From Candidatus Poribacteria bacterium (GTDB taxonomy: Bacteria; Poribacteria; WGA-4E; WGA-3G): a stretch of 52,476 nt of DNA. Positions within the stretch are counted from its first letter, which is position 1. Every line of letters begins with the position of its first letter. Made by a program: the position numbers and the translations under genes. This document shows, piece after piece, positions 1 to 7,902 of the stretch. The stretch covers positions 1 to 52,476 of the forward strand of contig JAJDUH010000014.1 in the NCBI GenBank assembly GCA_022826805.1, in the 5' to 3' direction. Below the pieces are notes generated by a model. The model searched no databases and had not been told where the DNA came from. It worked only from the letters and a program-made list of their open reading frames with translations.

Positions 1-942
1 AAGACCGCGTAGGAAGCCTTCAAAACTCGGCACTAATGAGGCATTGAGATTCAATTCCTTGAGACGTTCAAGATCTCCCACGCCTTCAAGGATGGCTTTT
101 ACCCGATCAACATCGCTACCGGGAAACCGGGCGTTAAGAACAGCAAGCGTGTTCTCTATAGCGTGGGCACGCGCCCCGCGTTCAATACCTTGTTCAATGC
201 CTTGTTCAATGCCTTGTTCAATGCCTTGTTCAATGCCTTGTTCAATGCCTTCTTGAAGATGGCGCTGTCGGAGCGATTCGTAAAAAGGAGACTCTTGCAT
301 GATTTCCTCCGTTATCAACTCTCTGAAAAACTCATCGGGATGCACAAAACTTCCGAATATCGACATCCCAAACAGTAATGTTGCACGCGTCGTCTCATCT
401 ACGGGGGCATCCACCGCCGCAGATACACATTTTTCAACCCAAACTCTACCTGAGGTGCCCGACGGGGGACTCATCAACGGTGTGAACGGCAGTAAACCAA
501 TCGCATCCGATGACAAAACAGGTTCTCCCTCTAACTCATATAAACGAATGACCTTGTAGTCGAACTCAAGTCCAAGTTCTGGGCCATATCGGTGATGCAA
601 GCGTCCAGGATCCGTCGTACCCGCAGGTGGACGCAAGTAGAACACGATTGAATACACGGGCATCTCATGTTGGAACGTGAGAAAACTCGAATATGCTAAG
701 ACGCGCAACGGCATCGGCTTCTCCCGACTGTCATCCGTCTGGATTTCGATGTGGAGGATCGCTGTTTCTCCTCCATGGAACTGAACTTTCAAAGTTACAT
801 CGTTGTGATGCATTTTCAGTGTAGGTTGTTCAGTGGTGAGCCGATCCAGAATTTCGACCTCCGGTGTATCAAGTGCTAAGCAGGCGAATTCATGGGCGAA
901 TAGATCAATGATGTGTTTGACAAGTATATCATATTGTGCCAT
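1..942 (-). CDS. Rpn/YhgA-like PD-(D/E)XK nuclease family protein, C-terminus cut by window edge
   Basis: An open frame of 314 codons runs on the minus strand from ATG at 942 and is still open at base 1. The N-terminal part starts MAQYDILVKHIIDLF and contains the stretch ILHIEIQTD (about residues 62-70), the E-x-Q signature of PD-(D/E)XK nucleases of the Rpn (recombination-promoting nuclease/putative transposase, YhgA-like) group. Residues about 230-254 are the four-residue unit GIEQ repeated (last copy GIER), encoded by a 12-bp tandem repeat; such Q/E-rich repeats before a short C-terminal helical region are common in this family. A role in horizontal recombination is known only for E. coli Rpn proteins and is inferred here. 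No partner gene is visible. Confidence 0.75.
   Translation of the reverse strand, partial: MAQYDILVKHIIDLFAHEFACLALDTPEVEILDRLTTEQPTLKMHHNDVTLKVQFHGGETAILHIEIQTDDSREKPMPLRVLAYSSFLTFQHEMPVYSIVFYLRPPAGTTDPGRLHHRYGPELGLEFDYKVIRLYELEGEPVLSSDAIGLLPFTPLMSPPSGTSGRVWVEKCVSAAVDAPVDETTRATLLFGMSIFGSFVHPDEFFRELITEEIMQESPFYESLRQRHLQEGIEQGIEQGIEQGIEQGIEQGIERGARAHAIENTLAVLNARFPGSDVDRVKAILEGVGDLERLKELNLNASLVPSFEGFLRGL
181..252. repeat. 12-bp tandem repeat, six units, inside the Rpn-like gene
   Basis: Six adjacent copies of the 12-mer TTCAATGCCTTG, with one base changed in the first unit (181-192) and one in the last (241-252). The unit is a multiple of three, so copy-number change alters the length of the GIEQ repeat without a frameshift. 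Confidence 0.95.
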
Positions 943-1299
943 AGAAATTTATTGCCCTATAAAAGATAGTATACTTTAATGGAGCCAAGAGGTCAAGTTA
1001 TTTTTTTTATTGTAAATCCGAAAAATATGTGAACATAGAGAAGATTAGCGAGGTTGGAAACCTCGCCTACCAACGGAGGGAAAGAAATCTCAGCGAAACC
1101 CAACACACTTTCCGTAAGACCCTACCGCTTTGTTGGGTTTCGCCGCTCCGACTTGGCAGGAGCCTGTCAAATACGGAAAAAAGGGTTTTAAGGTATCACT
1201 CAACCCAACCTACGGTGCTGAAAATCCTTATAACCCATAGCCATCTTATCCCAACCTATGCTATAATATACCAACACCTTACAGGAGGACACAACGACC
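943..1299. other. Intergenic region with dispersed repeats
   Basis: No convincing gene. It contains the motif CCGAAAAATATGTGAACAT near 1018-1036, which recurs almost identically at about 5320-5337; a short palindrome built on GCGAGGTT/AACCTCGC near 1048-1067; and one copy of the GTTGGGTT element at 1092-1213. A TATAAT at 1262-1267 lies 20 bases ahead of the Shine-Dalgarno motif of the next gene, without a clear -35 box. Confidence 0.7.
1092..1213. repeat. GTTGGGTT palindromic element, copy 1
   Basis: An inverted pair AGCGAAACCCAACA (1092-1105) and TGTTGGGTTTCGC (1131-1143) is followed by CTCAACCCAACCTAC (1199-1213). The same parts occur at 9455-9680 and 9884-10027, so this is a dispersed element with an inner hairpin and a GTAGGTTGGGTT end. 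Confidence 0.85.
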
Positions 1300-4293
1300 A
1301 TGACAGCGGATATCGCGATTGCACAACTCCTTTTAAGCGCGTTCCTTAGCGCGGTTACCTTAATATGGGGCGTCTTCCGATACCGACGGAGCCGACAACG
1401 CTGGAGACAGGCGTTCAAACTGCAGGCATTCCTGCTCTGGATACTCAGCGCGCTTATTGCTGTGAGCAGTTTCATGCCGCTGGCGTACCTCTATACAGAG
1501 CACCTCTGGTTCGAGAGCCTCGGACACGCCGATGTCTTTTGGGGACTCCAACAGGTACGATGGGGTATCTTCGGTGTCTGCTTCCTCGTCGCCCTCGGAT
1601 TCATGAACGCCAACGCCGCTATCGCGAATGTGCTGTGTCCGGAATCCGGCGAATTCAGACGCTGGACGCATACGCAGACGTTCTCTTTCCATCGCGCCGT
1701 TTTCTGCTTGACGCTGGTTGCGGCACTGCTCCTTGCGACCCCGATGTTGTTGTTGGATGATGTCTATTTAAGGTATCGGAATCAGCCGACAGCCGACAGC
1801 AGTCAGCCAACAGCGGTAGGAGAAAGAGAACCGGCGAGGTTACAAACCGCGCCTACCAATTCTGGTGAGGGAACCGACAACCCAAATACCCCCCTGATAA
1901 GGAGGGATAGGGGGGTTAACGACAGCCACTTCGGAAAGGACAGGAATTTCTATCTGTTCAGCTTTCCGCTCCACCGATGGGTGAGCCTCTGGATACAGAT
2001 AACGCTGTGGGTGACGTGTGTCGTTGTCGGGCTGCTGTACAACTTTTACTATCGTCGGGATGCACACACGATGCAGCGCGTCAAACGGCACATCATCTTC
2101 CACGGATCGGTGTTATGGTTGCTGTTGTTGCTCGTCGCTGGGTGGCGAAGTTACGTGAACCTCTGGAACAAAGTTTACACAAGCCCGTTGACGCAAGAAC
2201 TATCATCGCTGCACGGCTTGTTTTATGTCGATGCTCACCTTGAAGGTGCGACACGGCTCTATTGTGGCGTGTTGATAGGGATCGCACTCGCCGTTGCGCT
2301 TAACATGTTCTGGCGAAGACGGTTGTTGTGGTATGCAACACTGGGGGTCTGGGGCTTGAGCTACGTGCTGCTCATCCACGTCTATCCGTTAGGACTGCAC
2401 CTGTGGGATGCGCGTATCAATGTTCTCAATAAAGAGGAACCGTACTTGGAGCGGCACATCGCCGAGACGCGTCTCGCTTTTGAACTCGAGACAATTACGA
2501 CCAAGGAACAGGTGAAAGGACTCGCTACGCTGGACGTGATAACGGGGAATGCGGAAATTAAAAAGAACATCCAAATCTGGGATCGACGTGTGCTTTACGA
2601 AGCGCTCCGTGAGGCGCAGATCCAGACACACTACGATTTCCATCCATATACAGATGTCGATAGGTACCGAGTGGGTGATGAGTATCGACAGGTGCTGATT
2701 GCGGCGCGCGAGGTGAGTCCGGAGGAGGATATCGTCGGTTGGGAGCCGCTGAAGCTGCAATATACGAACGGCTACGGTGTCTGCGTGTCGCCAGTGAACG
2801 AGTTTATTGAGGACGGATTCCCGAATTTCTGGGTTGCGGATACACCCGTTCGCAGCGAATACGAGGAACTGAACGTCGAACGTCCGGAGATCTACTACGG
2901 CGAGATGACGAACGACTACGTTATTGTGAACACGCAGCGCAACACCGACGACGCTACAGGTCGCGCTGATGCGCGTCAAGCACCTGAAACGTGGGAACGG
3001 CATACCTACACCGGCAGCGGCGGTGTCCTGTTAGGTGGCTGGTTTCGGAGGCTCTGCTTTGGGCTACGGTTCGATTTCTTCCGAATCCTGCGTTCGGAGC
3101 GGCTGATCCCGGAGAGCCGTGTGATGTTCCGTCGGAAGATCGGGACTCGACGCGGCGATCGGCTCATCAAGGATCGCGTCTCACACATCGCACCCTTCTT
3201 GAACTACGATCCCGATCCGTATATCGTGATTAGCAACGGCGAGTTGTGGTGGATCATCGACTTCTATGTAACGAGTCGATACTATCCGAACGCCCAGGTC
3301 TATGTGGACGATACAGCACGGTTGACGCAGACCCAACTTTACGAGGAACCGGATTTTAAGAAGTTCAACTACATTCGGAATTCAGGGGTCGCCGTCACTA
3401 ACGCGTATACCGGTGCTGTCAGTTTCTATGCCATCAAAGACGACGAGGCAGTGATGCGTTCGTATCGGAAAGCGTTCCCCGATCTCTTTAAATCGGTATC
3501 GGAGATGCCGGAGGGATTGAAAGCACATCTGCGGTACCCAGATTACCTGACGCGGATTCAAGCGAAGATGTATGGTGCTTATCACCGACGGGCGGAGGAT
3601 TTTTACCATCGGCGGGATCGGTGGCTGATTCCGAAAGAGGCGTATTACTCATCGGAAGCCGATCAGGAGATGATGCCTTACTACGCCATGCTGAAGTTAC
3701 CGGGTGAGGATACCTTGGAATTCGTGAATGTGATTCCGTTCACACCCCCGAAGCGTGAGAAACGGTTGAAGGCGTGGATGGTGGCGCGATGCGATGCCCC
3801 AAACTACGGGGAGCGGATTGTCTATGTGTTACCGGAGGGTGCGGATGTCGCTGGACCGACGCAGGTTGAGGAGGACATCAATAAAGCGACCGGGCAGCAA
3901 CAGGTCGGTTGGGAGAAGGCGAGCGATGTGATTCGTGGAAATCTGCTGATTATTCCGATTGAAGACACTCTTTTCTATGTGGAGGCGATCTATTTGCAGG
4001 CGAAGAAACCCGAAAAAGGGAACGGTGACGATACGAAGCCGCGGCGTCCGAAGTTAGAGATGGTCGTTGTGAAGGCGGGTGCGAGTGAACTCGCCTCGGC
4101 GAAGACGTTGGATAAGGCGTTAGATGTGCTTTTCTTGGGACAACCTGCGACTGTTCCAGAGGCAGTCGTAGGTGAAGCACCGCCGACGGCAGCGGAGTTA
4201 TTGGAGCAGCTCCGTCAAAGCCGTGCAAAGAGCGACGCGGAGACGGATGCGATTTTGGAGCGCCTCCTCGAAGTTTTAGAGCAGGATCGGTAA
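1300..4293 (+). CDS. UPF0182 (COG1615) family integral membrane protein
   Basis: 997 residues, close to the family's usual length. ATG at 1300 follows AGGAGG at 1283-1288. About seven hydrophobic segments lie in the first 380 residues, including LWFESLGHADVFW (about residues 70-82), the conserved family motif; the remainder is a large soluble, probably extracytoplasmic domain, with an acidic Leu-rich tail. The function of UPF0182 proteins is unknown. Residues about 161-210 are not family sequence: they are encoded by a block of dispersed repeats (bases about 1781-1930) that keeps the frame open between two membrane segments. The stop codon directly abuts the stop of the convergent sulfotransferase-like gene, so no separate terminator fits between them. 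Confidence 0.9.
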   Translation: MTADIAIAQLLLSAFLSAVTLIWGVFRYRRSRQRWRQAFKLQAFLLWILSALIAVSSFMPLAYLYTEHLWFESLGHADVFWGLQQVRWGIFGVCFLVALGFMNANAAIANVLCPESGEFRRWTHTQTFSFHRAVFCLTLVAALLLATPMLLLDDVYLRYRNQPTADSSQPTAVGEREPARLQTAPTNSGEGTDNPNTPLIRRDRGVNDSHFGKDRNFYLFSFPLHRWVSLWIQITLWVTCVVVGLLYNFYYRRDAHTMQRVKRHIIFHGSVLWLLLLLVAGWRSYVNLWNKVYTSPLTQELSSLHGLFYVDAHLEGATRLYCGVLIGIALAVALNMFWRRRLLWYATLGVWGLSYVLLIHVYPLGLHLWDARINVLNKEEPYLERHIAETRLAFELETITTKEQVKGLATLDVITGNAEIKKNIQIWDRRVLYEALREAQIQTHYDFHPYTDVDRYRVGDEYRQVLIAAREVSPEEDIVGWEPLKLQYTNGYGVCVSPVNEFIEDGFPNFWVADTPVRSEYEELNVERPEIYYGEMTNDYVIVNTQRNTDDATGRADARQAPETWERHTYTGSGGVLLGGWFRRLCFGLRFDFFRILRSERLIPESRVMFRRKIGTRRGDRLIKDRVSHIAPFLNYDPDPYIVISNGELWWIIDFYVTSRYYPNAQVYVDDTARLTQTQLYEEPDFKKFNYIRNSGVAVTNAYTGAVSFYAIKDDEAVMRSYRKAFPDLFKSVSEMPEGLKAHLRYPDYLTRIQAKMYGAYHRRAEDFYHRRDRWLIPKEAYYSSEADQEMMPYYAMLKLPGEDTLEFVNVIPFTPPKREKRLKAWMVARCDAPNYGERIVYVLPEGADVAGPTQVEEDINKATGQQQVGWEKASDVIRGNLLIIPIEDTLFYVEAIYLQAKKPEKGNGDDTKPRRPKLEMVVVKAGASELASAKTLDKALDVLFLGQPATVPEAVVGEAPPTAAELLEQLRQSRAKSDAETDAILERLLEVLEQDR
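1781..1930. repeat. Compound dispersed-repeat insertion inside the UPF0182 coding sequence
   Basis: Three repeat types follow each other in frame: AGCCGACAGC-like direct repeats (about 1784-1814), a GTAGG...GGCGAGGTT...GCGCCTACC palindrome (about 1816-1857), and CCCCCCT...AGGGGGG, a 7-bp inverted repeat (about 1889-1915). All three types resemble intergenic repeats, and the encoded residues are hydrophilic and low in complexity. Confidence 0.75.
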
Positions 4294-5025
4294 CTAACCG
4301 CCAATAATCGCATCCCGCTGGAGCACATCGTAATACCCGGAACACTCTGCCCAAATATCCTCCAATTCCACTGGAAACGGCTCCGATTTCGGACGATACG
4401 GTGCGAAACCGGTGCTACGATGCACATTTCGATACCAATATCTCGCCCATACACCGTCGGCAGAATTTCCACCCGGCTCCCAAGAGAGCATCGCTGTTTC
4501 AAATGGCAAGCCCAACCGTTTACACAACTCGCGAAGGACGTCCGCCGGGTTCTCTAAGAGGTGCCGCGCGTCGAGGATCGGCGGCGATTGCCCTGCAGCA
4601 CGCAAATCGATGAGAAGATCGTGCTGCGTTTTAAGTCCAGTGTCAGCCAAGGTCGGTTTTCCGATGACCTTTGTGAGGGAAGGCAACATCTCCCGCGGGT
4701 CTCGGATGAGGAATACATTGAGGGTCTGATGGAGGAAACTTAGGTCGATATTGATGAGATGATGCGCCATCTGTTTCATGAAAAGCACTGGCTTCTCACA
4801 GGGACCCAGGATCACCTCCCGGACGACCTGTTCAGCGTCTGTTGACATAGACACCATGACCTCGGCGGTCCCGGGATGTGCTGTGGCTCTGTCTGTGTTA
4901 TAGAGGTAGTGTGCGTAGAGAGGTTCGTCGATGACGTGGGTATCGCTGCGCTGTGCGAAGGCGTACATGAGTGCTGTGGAGACGTTGCGGGGCCCCGACC
5001 AGAGGCAGATACGCTTCGTTTGCAT
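4294..5025 (-). CDS. Sulfotransferase-like family protein
   Basis: 243 residues starting MQTKRICLWSGPRNVSTALM. The segment LWSGPRNVSTAL is the P-loop-like 5'-phosphosulfate binding site of PAPS-dependent sulfotransferases, and VFLIRDPREMLPS (about residues 105-117) fits the 3'-phosphate binding segment (R-D-P-R). Proteins of this kind are often labelled sulfotransferase family protein or branched-chain aminotransferase-like; the substrate cannot be read from sequence. No Shine-Dalgarno motif is obvious just upstream (AT-rich leader at 5026-5045). The gene is convergent with UPF0182, with no bases between the two stop codons. Confidence 0.8.
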   Translation of the reverse strand: MQTKRICLWSGPRNVSTALMYAFAQRSDTHVIDEPLYAHYLYNTDRATAHPGTAEVMVSMSTDAEQVVREVILGPCEKPVLFMKQMAHHLINIDLSFLHQTLNVFLIRDPREMLPSLTKVIGKPTLADTGLKTQHDLLIDLRAAGQSPPILDARHLLENPADVLRELCKRLGLPFETAMLSWEPGGNSADGVWARYWYRNVHRSTGFAPYRPKSEPFPVELEDIWAECSGYYDVLQRDAIIGG

Positions 5026-5725
5026 ATTATTTTTTCCTTTTCGTCTGTTCTGTTGTATATAAGGTATATAAGCGTAAAAAAGAAATTCGGTAAAATCCGG
5101 TGCGGTTGAATGAAGATTAATTTATTAATTCGGTAATGTCCAGAGATCCGGATGCCCGAACTTGTTCGGGAATGTTTACTGGGGCGTGTCCCGAACAAGA
5201 ATGTAATACAAGGAATGGAAATGTAGAGCAAAGACAAATTTTGCCGCGTATGGGCAAAATTTAGTCTATTCCCAGACTAAATCCGGGCATCCAGAAAAGT
5301 TACCCATTTATAGTAAAGCCCGAAAATATGTGAACATTTGGCACGGATTCCTGTTCGTTTGCGGGTAGCGGTGGCACGCAAACTAAAAGGAATCAACGGT
5401 ATGAATGCGAATCAACGGTATGAATGCCTTAGGGCATTCCCCGGATGGCATTCCCCGTGCGCTACAAAAGAAGTGTCCAATTAATTATGGAATTCACTAT
5501 AAATTCTGAAACTTCATAAAACCGCACCTACTGGGATTAAGGGAAAAAGGGGATATAATGTAGCAAGCGTTCACAACTCGTAACGCCTTCTTAAAATAGG
5601 TAGGCGAGGTGTTTTTGCTGGGGTGTTTCCCCCTAACCTCGCCGTTATTTCTGTTTATTTTTCGTGTGATTCTCTTTCGGTCTAGTCCACTTCAGCAAGC
5701 GAGGATTCAAAGATAAGCAGGATCG
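5026..5725. other. Long intergenic region made of dispersed repeats, no gene seen
   Basis: 700 bases without a supported gene. It holds an imperfect palindrome around GAACTTGTTCGGG/CCCGAACAAG (about 5158-5201), a second copy of CCGAAAATATGTGAACAT (5320-5337), AATCAACGGTAT hairpin elements (5391-5456), an AT-rich stretch (5464-5530) carrying CATAAAACCGCACCTA, and a GGCGAGGT...ACCTCGCC hairpin (about 5602-5643) followed by a T-rich run. The last could act as a plus-strand terminator, but no plus-strand gene precedes it. Confidence 0.7.
5391..5456 (+). repeat. AATCAACGGTAT hairpin element, tandem 1.5 copies
   Basis: A truncated copy at 5391-5408 is followed by a full copy from about 5410: AATCAACGGTAT, stem GAATGCC, loop TTAG, stem GGCATTC, then CCCGG. 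A further GGCATTCCCCG half follows. The same family occurs at 6128-6163, 6217-6280 and, inverted, at 9757-9790. Confidence 0.85.
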
Positions 5726-6067
5726 TTAGGGGCTCACGATCCGTTGTTGTTTGAGTGTTTCGATTTCTTCTCGAAGTTCTTGATTGATTTTTTCCTGCTC
5801 GCGATCTCTTGTGCTGCGCCAGCCTATCATGACAGTCAAAACTACTAACGGAATACCTATCAGGGCTACCATTGCTACAAACAACCCTATGAGCCACGTG
5901 ATCAGGGTTTTGATACTCTCTATCTGTGTATTCGTATGCTCTTTTATTCGCGTTTCCGACTCTTTAATTTTTGCATCAATTTTCTCGATGTCCTGAACGG
6001 TCAACTCGGCGAGAACTGGCAAGGCAATTACGCAAAAGAGCATCGAGAAGGTGAGAACGGTTTTCAT
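5726..6067 (-). CDS. Small membrane protein with signal peptide, one transmembrane segment and coiled coil
   Basis: 113 residues. ATG at 6067 is chosen over an upstream in-frame ATG at 6133 because AGGAGA lies 7 bases before it and the product then starts with a clean signal peptide (MKTVLTFSMLFCVIALPVLA). The mature part has a charged amphipathic helix (DIEKIDAKIKESETRIKEH), a strong hydrophobic segment (about residues 55-80) and a C-terminal charged coiled coil (REQEKINQELREEIETLKQQ). No known family was recognised. Neighbours on this strand are lgt upstream and only repeats downstream. Confidence 0.7.
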   Translation of the reverse strand: MKTVLTFSMLFCVIALPVLAELTVQDIEKIDAKIKESETRIKEHTNTQIESIKTLITWLIGLFVAMVALIGIPLVVLTVMIGWRSTRDREQEKINQELREEIETLKQQRIVSP

Positions 6068-6127
6068 CAAGTGTCTCCTGTTAGAGATAACCCAAGTTGC
6101 CAGTTTCTTATAGACATAGCACCCCTG

Positions 6128-6163
6128 AATCAACGGTATGAATGCCGTATGGCATTCACCGGG
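6128..6163 (+). repeat. AATCAACGGTAT hairpin element, single copy
   Basis: AATCAACGGTAT (6128-6139), stem GAATGCC (6140-6146), loop GTAT, stem GGCATTC (6151-6157), ACCGGG (6158-6163). The outer CGGT and ACCG can extend the stem. Confidence 0.9.
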
Positions 6164-6216
6164 AGTGCGGAGACTTAAATGCTCAACTTTCTATAGACAT
6201 AACACCCTTGAATCAG

Positions 6217-6280
6217 AATCAACGGTATGAAGTGCTTATGCACTTCACCGGGTATGAATGCCGTGTGGCATTCACCGGGG
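6217..6280 (+). repeat. AATCAACGGTAT hairpin element with swapped stem, plus second hairpin
   Basis: The first hairpin has stem GAAGTGC (6229-6235) and GCACTTC (6240-6246) instead of GAATGCC/GGCATTC: both arms differ from the other copies and still pair perfectly. A normal GAATGCC (6256-6262)/GGCATTC (6267-6273) hairpin follows. Flanks CGGTAT and ACCGGG are unchanged. Confidence 0.9.
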
Positions 6281-6433
6281 GTGAAGAACATGCTGAAAAA
6301 ACTCTTTCAACGCGTAGAATTCGTTAGTAGCAACTTAGGTTAGAGATAATAAATCATATTTGCCCTCGTGTGTCAAATGTTTCTTGGAGCCGCTCGGGTT
6401 ATTTATGGTAGATTTTAGAATTACCTATACACT

Positions 6434-7264
6434 TTACCGCCTCCGCCGTTGGCGGCGTCTACGCGGGGAAGACGACGGTTTCTCGGCTACCGGTGTCGAG
6501 ACTTCCACCGACGCTGTCTCATCGACCAGACGAGGACGGGAGCGCATCCAGAAAATCAGTGCGATACCCACAACAAACGAAAAAACACTGAAAATCTGTG
6601 CAGCGGACATCCAATCCAACACACGCGGCGTAAGGCGCCAAAACTCCGCAATAAATCGCTCCACACCCAACAACATCAGACTGAGACCGAAGGTTGTGCC
6701 GGGAACGTTTTGAAATCTGTGGCGTTGCGACCAGAGAAGCCCGAAAAACGCGAATGACATGAGCGACTCATATATAGGCGTCGGGTGTACAGGGACATCG
6801 GTTGGGACGGTGCCGTTTGGGAACGCCATCGCCCAGGGAAGATCAGAAGGGGGGCCGTAGTCGCCATCACCCGCGAGGAGGCACCCGATTCTACCGATAC
6901 CGTATCCAAGTATGATCGTCGGTCCGACGATATCAACTGTGGGAAAAAACGGGTTTGGGGAGCGGAGAATAACGATCGTGACGGCGAGGCATCCACCGAT
7001 GAGACCGCCGTACCAGACCAATCCGCTCGTGGAAAAGAGTTCTCGGAGGTTTATCGAGCCGTCCAGGAGTGCGGAATAGAGTTTCGCACCGACAATCCCG
7101 CCGAGCGCTGCTGCCATGACGATCGTGGATGCCTGTTCTGCGACAAAACCGCGCCGTTTCAACTCATACTGCAAAACAAAAACCACGGTAATAAACGCAG
7201 TGGCTAACATCAAGCCGTAAGTGTGGATGCCGACGGGTCCGAATTCAATGAGGGTTGGATACAT
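6434..7264 (-). CDS. lgt: Prolipoprotein diacylglyceryl transferase
   Basis: 276 residues. Lgt moves a diacylglyceryl group from phosphatidylglycerol to the lipobox cysteine of prolipoproteins in the inner membrane. Family marks: HTYGLM near the N-terminus, GLVWYGGLIGG (about residues 81-91), the signature YGIGRIGCLLAGDGDYG (about residues 121-137), HPTPIYES and the late arginine segment ERFIAEFWR. Seven hydrophobic segments fit the fold. The C-terminal 30 residues are a poorly conserved arginine-rich tail ending RRRRQRRRR. No strong Shine-Dalgarno motif lies next to ATG 7264 (nearest GGAG about 13 bases away). Several predicted lipoproteins in this window would be its substrates. Confidence 0.95.
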   Translation of the reverse strand: MYPTLIEFGPVGIHTYGLMLATAFITVVFVLQYELKRRGFVAEQASTIVMAAALGGIVGAKLYSALLDGSINLRELFSTSGLVWYGGLIGGCLAVTIVILRSPNPFFPTVDIVGPTIILGYGIGRIGCLLAGDGDYGPPSDLPWAMAFPNGTVPTDVPVHPTPIYESLMSFAFFGLLWSQRHRFQNVPGTTFGLSLMLLGVERFIAEFWRLTPRVLDWMSAAQIFSVFSFVVGIALIFWMRSRPRLVDETASVEVSTPVAEKPSSSPRRRRQRRRR

Positions 7265-7331
7265 TTATGGGTTCGCTCCACTTCGTTCCGCTTTTAGCCG
7301 TTAGGGCGCTACGCTTTTAGCAATTCCGACC

Positions 7332-7387
7332 GCTAATTGCTATTCGCTGTTCGCTAATTGCTGTTCGCGATTCGCTATTCGCTGTTC
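7332..7387. repeat. Heptanucleotide array, 8 units (GCTATTC/GCTAATT/GCTGTTC)
   Basis: Eight consecutive 7-mers of the form GCTNNTY from 7332 to 7387, one diverged (GCGATTC). The array overlaps the 3' end of the four-helix-bundle gene and supplies its stop codon and last codons. Confidence 0.9.
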
Positions 7388-7737
7388 GCTCTGACATTTT
7401 TTTGTAAATTGATTAGCATTCTTTTTATATGAATGACTGTATCCATTAACTTGTCATATTGATCGAGATTGAGGTATTTGAGATCGTGTGCAAGTAGAAT
7501 GAGATACTCTGTTTCGCTTGCTGAACCCATTGCTATCTGAAGAAAGCGCGCGAAGTCAGCGGAACTCCCTCTTCCACACCCTTCAGCAACGTTTGTTGGA
7601 ATCGAAGCACACGCTCGACGGATTTGGCTCGCAAGCCCATATATCTCTTCACGTGGAAATTGTGACGTGAACTTATACATGCTCAACGTTAAATCGTGAG
7701 ACTTTTTCCACACCTGCAATCCCCTGAAATCCCGCAT
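7375..7737 (-). CDS. Four-helix-bundle protein (S23/IVP-like, TIGR02436)
   Basis: 120 residues. Family marks are MRDFRGLQVWKKSHDLTL at the start, FPREEIYGLASQIRRA (about residues 28-43), SIPTNVAEGCGR (about 46-57) and the later SETEYLILLAHDLKYL. Members are small cytoplasmic four-helix proteins first found as products of intervening sequences in 23S rRNA and also found free in many genomes; Avd of diversity-generating retroelements has the same fold. No reverse transcriptase or rRNA is near, so the function is unknown. The last codons (RANSE) and the TAG stop come from the heptamer array at 7332-7387, and a second array lies just upstream of the start. Confidence 0.9.
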   Translation of the reverse strand: MRDFRGLQVWKKSHDLTLSMYKFTSQFPREEIYGLASQIRRACASIPTNVAEGCGRGSSADFARFLQIAMGSASETEYLILLAHDLKYLNLDQYDKLMDTVIHIKRMLINLQKNVRANSE

Positions 7738-7755
7738 GTTACTCCTTAGCGATCC

Positions 7756-7902
7756 GCTATTTGCTATTCGCTATTTGCTATTCGCTATTTGCTATTCGCT
7801 ATTTGCTATTCGCTATTTGCTATTTGCTATTCGCTATTCGCTATTCGCTATTTGCTATTTGCTATTCGCTATTTGCTATTCGCTATTCGCTATTTGCTAC
7901 TC
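7756..7902. repeat. Heptanucleotide array, about 21 units (GCTATTT/GCTATTC)
   Basis: Twenty exact 7-mers, each GCTATTT or GCTATTC, run from 7756 to 7895, and a 21st diverged unit (GCTACTC, 7896-7902) contains the livF stop codon. The array fills the gap between livF and the four-helix-bundle gene. Units of 7 are not a multiple of 3, so all frames are open and produce artefact peptides. Confidence 0.95.

Larger units (their letters stand above)
6068..6433. other. Intergenic region with duplicated hairpin elements
   Basis: No gene seen. Two direct copies of a longer unit (CTATAGACATARCACCC followed by the AATCAACGGTAT hairpin) lie at about 6108-6163 and 6190-6252, and the second copy carries an extra hairpin to 6280. 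The rest is AT-rich sequence up to the end of lgt. Confidence 0.75.

Noticed and set aside
1029..1349. 106-codon plus-strand frame before UPF0182
   Set aside because: It runs through a dispersed palindromic repeat and overlaps the UPF0182 start; no family likeness.
7375..7737. Diversity-generating retroelement (Avd-like protein)
   Set aside because: No reverse transcriptase, template repeat or variable repeat is nearby; the protein fits the ordinary four-helix-bundle family.
7756..7902. CRISPR-like array
   Set aside because: Units are only 7 bp and contiguous, with no spacers and no cas gene.
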